A stretch of 6,816 nt of DNA from Smithella sp. D17 (GTDB lineage: Bacteria > Desulfobacterota > Syntrophia > Syntrophales > Smithellaceae), in the NCBI GenBank assembly GCA_000753945.1, contig JQOA01000151.1, forward strand, positions 1 to 6,816, read 5' to 3'. The number at the start of each line of letters is the position of its first letter. Position 1 is the stretch's first letter. The position numbers were made by a program, and so were the translations under genes. The notes under the pieces were generated by a model, which was not told where the DNA came from, searched no databases, and was given only the letters and a program-made list of their open reading frames with translations. Shown here piece by piece: positions 4,430-6,816 of the stretch.

Positions 4430-6358
4430 ATGGGAAAAAATTTAGTTGAAAAAATTATTTCGCAGCATCTAATCTCCGGCGTTATGACGCCCGGTGAAGA
4501 AATCGGCATTCGCATTGACCAGACCCTTACTCAGGACGCTACAGGTACTATGGCCTATCTGCAATTTGAAGCAATGAATGTGCCCAAAGTCAAAACCGAG
4601 CTGTCCGTAAGTTACATTGATCACAATACGATACAGATAGGTTTTGAAAACGCCGATGATCATCTCTATCTGCAAAGCGTAGCTCAAAAATACGGCATTG
4701 TTTTCTCCCGTGCGGGAAACGGCATTTGCCATCAGGTTCATTTGGAAAGATTCGGCAAGCCTGGAAAAACATTAATCGGTTCGGACAGTCATACACCGAC
4801 CTGTGGAGCGTTGTCTATGCTAGCCATAGGCGCGGGAGGACTTGATGTCGCGATGGCTATGGCTGGCAGTCCGTTTTACTTTATTTGCCCTAAAGTTATT
4901 AAAATTAATCTTACCGGTAAACTTAAGCCATGGGTTTCCAGCAAAGATGTCATCCTTAAAGTACTGGAAATGTTTACAACAAAAGGAAATGTTAACACGG
5001 TATTTGAATACGGCGGCAGGGGAGTCGCCTCTCTGACGGTTCCCGAACGAGCTACAATCACCAATATGGGGGCGGAATGCGGAGTAACAACTTCCATCTT
5101 CCCCAGCGATAAGATGACCCGCCTTTTTTTGCGCTCGCAGCAAAGGGAACGTGATTTTACACAACTAGAGGCTGACAAAAACGCAAAATATGACAAAGTT
5201 ATTAATATTGACCTGTCTAAAATCGAACCATTAACGGCCAAACCTCACAGCCCGGACAACATCAGCACCGTAAGGAAAATGAAAAAGATTGCCGTAAATC
5301 AGGTTTGTATGGGCAGTTGCACCAATTCTTCATACAAAGACCTGGTTACCGTGGCGAAAATTTTAAAGGGCAAAACTGCGCATCCTGATGTAAGTTTTAT
5401 TTTAGCGCCGGGTTCCAGACAGGTGCTGGAAGAGCTCGCCAATAAAGGATATCTTTCCGAATTGATCGCCTCAGGAGCACGCATTATGGAGAACGCCTGT
5501 GGCTTCTGTATCGGAAACAGCCAGAGCCCTCCGTCAGCCGCCGTATCTCTGCGTACATCCAACCGTAATTTTCTGGGACGCTCCGGAACCATGGACGCCG
5601 ATGTTTATCTGGTGAGTCCGGAAACAGCCGCCGCCGCGGTAATTACAGGATGTTTCACTGATCCACGCGATTTGAAAATACGCTATCCAAAAGTCGTCAT
5701 GCCGAAAAAGTTCTCCATTGATGATTCGATGATAATATGGCCGGACAAGAAAAAATCTGCCGATGTTTACCGCGGTCCCAATATCGGTGTCTTACCCCGC
5801 TGTCCGGAGCTTTCTGATACTATTCACGGCCAGGTAACAATAAAGGTTGGCGATAAAATTACGACAGACCATATTATACCTGCCGGCGCACGCATGAAAT
5901 ATCGTTCGAACATTCCCAAATATTCCGAGTTCGTTTTTGAAAACGTCGACCCAACTTTCGCCAAACGCTCCATGTCATTAAGGCGAGACGGGAAACAAAG
6001 CATAATAGTGGCTGGTTTTTCCTATGGGCAGGGTTCTTCGCGAGAACATGCTGCTTTGTGCCCCATGTATCTGGGTGTCCGCGCGGTCATCGCCAAATCC
6101 TTTGAAAGAATTCATGCCGCCAACCTGATTAACTTTGGCATATTGCCTCTGACTTTTTGCCCTGAAAACGACTATGATAAAATAGACAAGGAAGACGAGC
6201 TGGAAATTTTCGAGACAAAAAGAACCATTGCGGGAGACGGCAAGTTTCTGATGCGTAACAAAACAAAAGGCACTGCATTTTATGTAACTTGCGAACTCTC
6301 CGCACGTCAGAAGCAAGTAATTCTTGCAGGCGGAGCACTCAATATAAGTAATAAATAA
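4430..6358 (+). CDS. acn: Aconitate hydratase, Aquifex-type, [4Fe-4S] enzyme
   Basis: A 642-residue cytoplasmic enzyme isomerising citrate to isocitrate through cis-aconitate. The N-terminal catalytic part contains QTLTQDATGTMAYL (31-44), SDSHTPTCG (118-126), GAGGLD (134-139) and NMGAECGVTTSIFP (212-225). Cluster ligands are Cys297 in GSCTNSS and Cys357/Cys360 in CGFCIG, where the more common form is CGPCIG. The swivel domain begins near 465 with TTDHIIPAG (478-486) and the substrate-loop motif GQGSSREHAAL (534-544), carrying the catalytic Ser and Arg. At about 640 residues it fits the shorter Aquifex-type family found in Deltaproteobacteria, Chlorobi and Aquificae, not the roughly 890-residue AcnA or the AcnB family. 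The ATG has AAGGAA six bases upstream. It is followed by icd, the next step of the pathway. Homoaconitase or 3-isopropylmalate isomerase is unlikely because those usually have separate subunits and the context is citrate metabolism. Confidence 0.95.
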   Translation: MGKNLVEKIISQHLISGVMTPGEEIGIRIDQTLTQDATGTMAYLQFEAMNVPKVKTELSVSYIDHNTIQIGFENADDHLYLQSVAQKYGIVFSRAGNGICHQVHLERFGKPGKTLIGSDSHTPTCGALSMLAIGAGGLDVAMAMAGSPFYFICPKVIKINLTGKLKPWVSSKDVILKVLEMFTTKGNVNTVFEYGGRGVASLTVPERATITNMGAECGVTTSIFPSDKMTRLFLRSQQRERDFTQLEADKNAKYDKVINIDLSKIEPLTAKPHSPDNISTVRKMKKIAVNQVCMGSCTNSSYKDLVTVAKILKGKTAHPDVSFILAPGSRQVLEELANKGYLSELIASGARIMENACGFCIGNSQSPPSAAVSLRTSNRNFLGRSGTMDADVYLVSPETAAAAVITGCFTDPRDLKIRYPKVVMPKKFSIDDSMIIWPDKKKSADVYRGPNIGVLPRCPELSDTIHGQVTIKVGDKITTDHIIPAGARMKYRSNIPKYSEFVFENVDPTFAKRSMSLRRDGKQSIIVAGFSYGQGSSREHAALCPMYLGVRAVIAKSFERIHAANLINFGILPLTFCPENDYDKIDKEDELEIFETKRTIAGDGKFLMRNKTKGTAFYVTCELSARQKQVILAGGALNISNK

Positions 6359-6397
6359 GGGTATAATCCCTTCAGGCAACCACAGGGTAATCCCCTT
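6358..6397. repeat. Two similar small dyads after the aconitase gene
   Basis: AGGGTATAATCCCTT (6358-6372) and AGGGTAATCCCCTT (6384-6397) are near-identical short units 26 bases apart, each able to pair GGG with CCC around a four- to six-base loop. The first contains a perfect TATAAT, but no -35 hexamer lies at a workable distance. Function unknown; they are too small to act as terminators. Confidence 0.3.
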
Positions 6398-6416
6398 GGC
6401 CTTTGATACGGAATAC

Positions 6417-6446
6417 TTTCCAATTCCGATATGTCGGGATTGGAAA
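6417..6446 (+). other. Stable hairpin between acn and icd
   Basis: TTTCCAATTCCGA (6417-6429) pairs with TCGGGATTGGAAA (6434-6446) over 13 positions with one T-G wobble, closed by the tetraloop TATG. No T tract follows directly, so it is not a standard terminator. In an acn-icd transcript it could mark a processing point or shield the 3' end of the acn message, allowing different levels of the two enzymes. Confidence 0.5.
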
Positions 6447-6516
6447 ATTCGACCATCAAACTTCAGGGCATTTTGTTTCTGAAACATTGAACTTTAAATG
6501 GAGCAGTAATATTTTT

Positions 6517-6816
6517 ATGGTAAAAAAAATAAAAGTTAAGACTACCATCGTCGAAATGGACGGCGATGAAATGACACGAGTAATGTGGCAAATGGTTAAG
6601 GATAAACTCCTTTTTCCGTATCTCGACATGGATATTGATTATTATGATCTGCACGTCAAACATCGTGATGACACGGATGATCAGGTTACTGTCGACGCGG
6701 CGCGTGCGATTATGAAATACGGTGTCGGCATCAAATGCGCCACTATCACACCCAATGAAGACCGCGTCAAAGAATACAAATTGAAAAAAGCATGGAAAAG
6801 CCCCAACGGCACCATC
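6517..6816 (+). CDS. icd: NADP-dependent isocitrate dehydrogenase, eukaryotic-type (5' part only)
   Basis: The first 100 codons are present; the gene runs off the window. The product should decarboxylate isocitrate to 2-oxoglutarate with NADP. The sequence follows the eukaryotic-type dimeric family (human IDH1/IDH2-like, about 400 residues when complete): VEMDGDEMTR (12-21), TDDQVTVDAA (53-62), KCATITPNEDRV (73-84), LKKAWKSPNGTI (89-100). Substrate-site residues by analogy with human IDH1 are Lys73, Thr76, Thr78, Ser95 and Asn97. It is not the E. coli Icd type nor the monomeric type. ATG 6517 is chosen because homology begins there; its best ribosome binding site, GGAG at 6500-6503, is 13 bases away, longer than usual, which may lower translation. 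It lies 158 bases after acn with no clear terminator between, so cotranscription is likely. Confidence 0.93.
   Translation, partial: MVKKIKVKTTIVEMDGDEMTRVMWQMVKDKLLFPYLDMDIDYYDLHVKHRDDTDDQVTVDAARAIMKYGVGIKCATITPNEDRVKEYKLKKAWKSPNGTI

Noticed and set aside
6362..6367. Perfect TATAAT just after the aconitase stop codon, as an icd promoter
   Set aside because: No -35 hexamer is found 16 to 18 bases upstream, and it is embedded in a small GGG/CCC dyad; consensus in an AT-rich gap is weak evidence.
5978..6487. 169-codon minus-strand open frame over the end of acn and the acn-icd gap
   Set aside because: Most of it is antisense to the conserved aconitase swivel domain; the product is Cys/Phe-rich and unlike any family I know.

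Overview
The window looks like ordinary chromosome from an anaerobic bacterium. An Aquifex-type (about 640-residue) aconitase followed by a eukaryotic-type NADP isocitrate dehydrogenase, plus a stand-alone acetyl-CoA acetyltransferase-type thiolase, suggests Desulfobacterota (former Deltaproteobacteria, perhaps a syntrophic line). That placement is inferred from protein character only. Coding sequence is of moderate GC; gene gaps are clearly AT-rich. No transposase, integrase, phage gene, CRISPR array or complete RNA gene is visible.

Layout. Positions 1-72 hold the last codons of an unidentified upstream gene. A small unrecognised gene follows; its open frame supports 157-483, but the only good ribosome binding site (101-107) serves an ATG at 113 in another frame, so a one-base deletion is suspected. 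After it come a short tRNA-3'-end-like fragment (514-533) and a strong terminator (541-571). The leader 572-775 carries a promoter candidate overlapped by repeats and then the thiolase gene (776-2029). The thiolase meets a minus-strand MtgA-like transglycosylase gene (2041-2892) tail to tail; the likely thiolase terminator lies inside the last codons of mtgA. A 399-base AT-rich gap separates mtgA from a divergent secreted LysM-LysM-NlpC/P60 hydrolase gene (3292-4245), which ends in a textbook terminator. The aconitase gene (4430-6358) has its own promoter candidate, framed by an inverted repeat, and is followed after 158 bases by the 5' end of icd (6517 to the window edge).

How the genes work together. 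Two functional pairs are evident. MtgA polymerises lipid II into glycan strands, and the LysM/NlpC-P60 protein is predicted to cut peptidoglycan peptides, so the divergent pair couples wall synthesis with wall opening. Aconitase and isocitrate dehydrogenase catalyse successive steps from citrate to 2-oxoglutarate, supplying glutamate precursor and NADPH, or possibly running in reverse in an anaerobe. The thiolase interconverts two acetyl-CoA with acetoacetyl-CoA, or a close analogue, and stands as a single transcription unit.

I did not find a convincing novel multi-gene system. The points most worth checking are the frame problem in the first small gene, the tRNA-like scar with competing hairpins, the inverted repeats at the thiolase and aconitase promoters, the extra segment in the thiolase, and the terminator encoded inside the mtgA tail.
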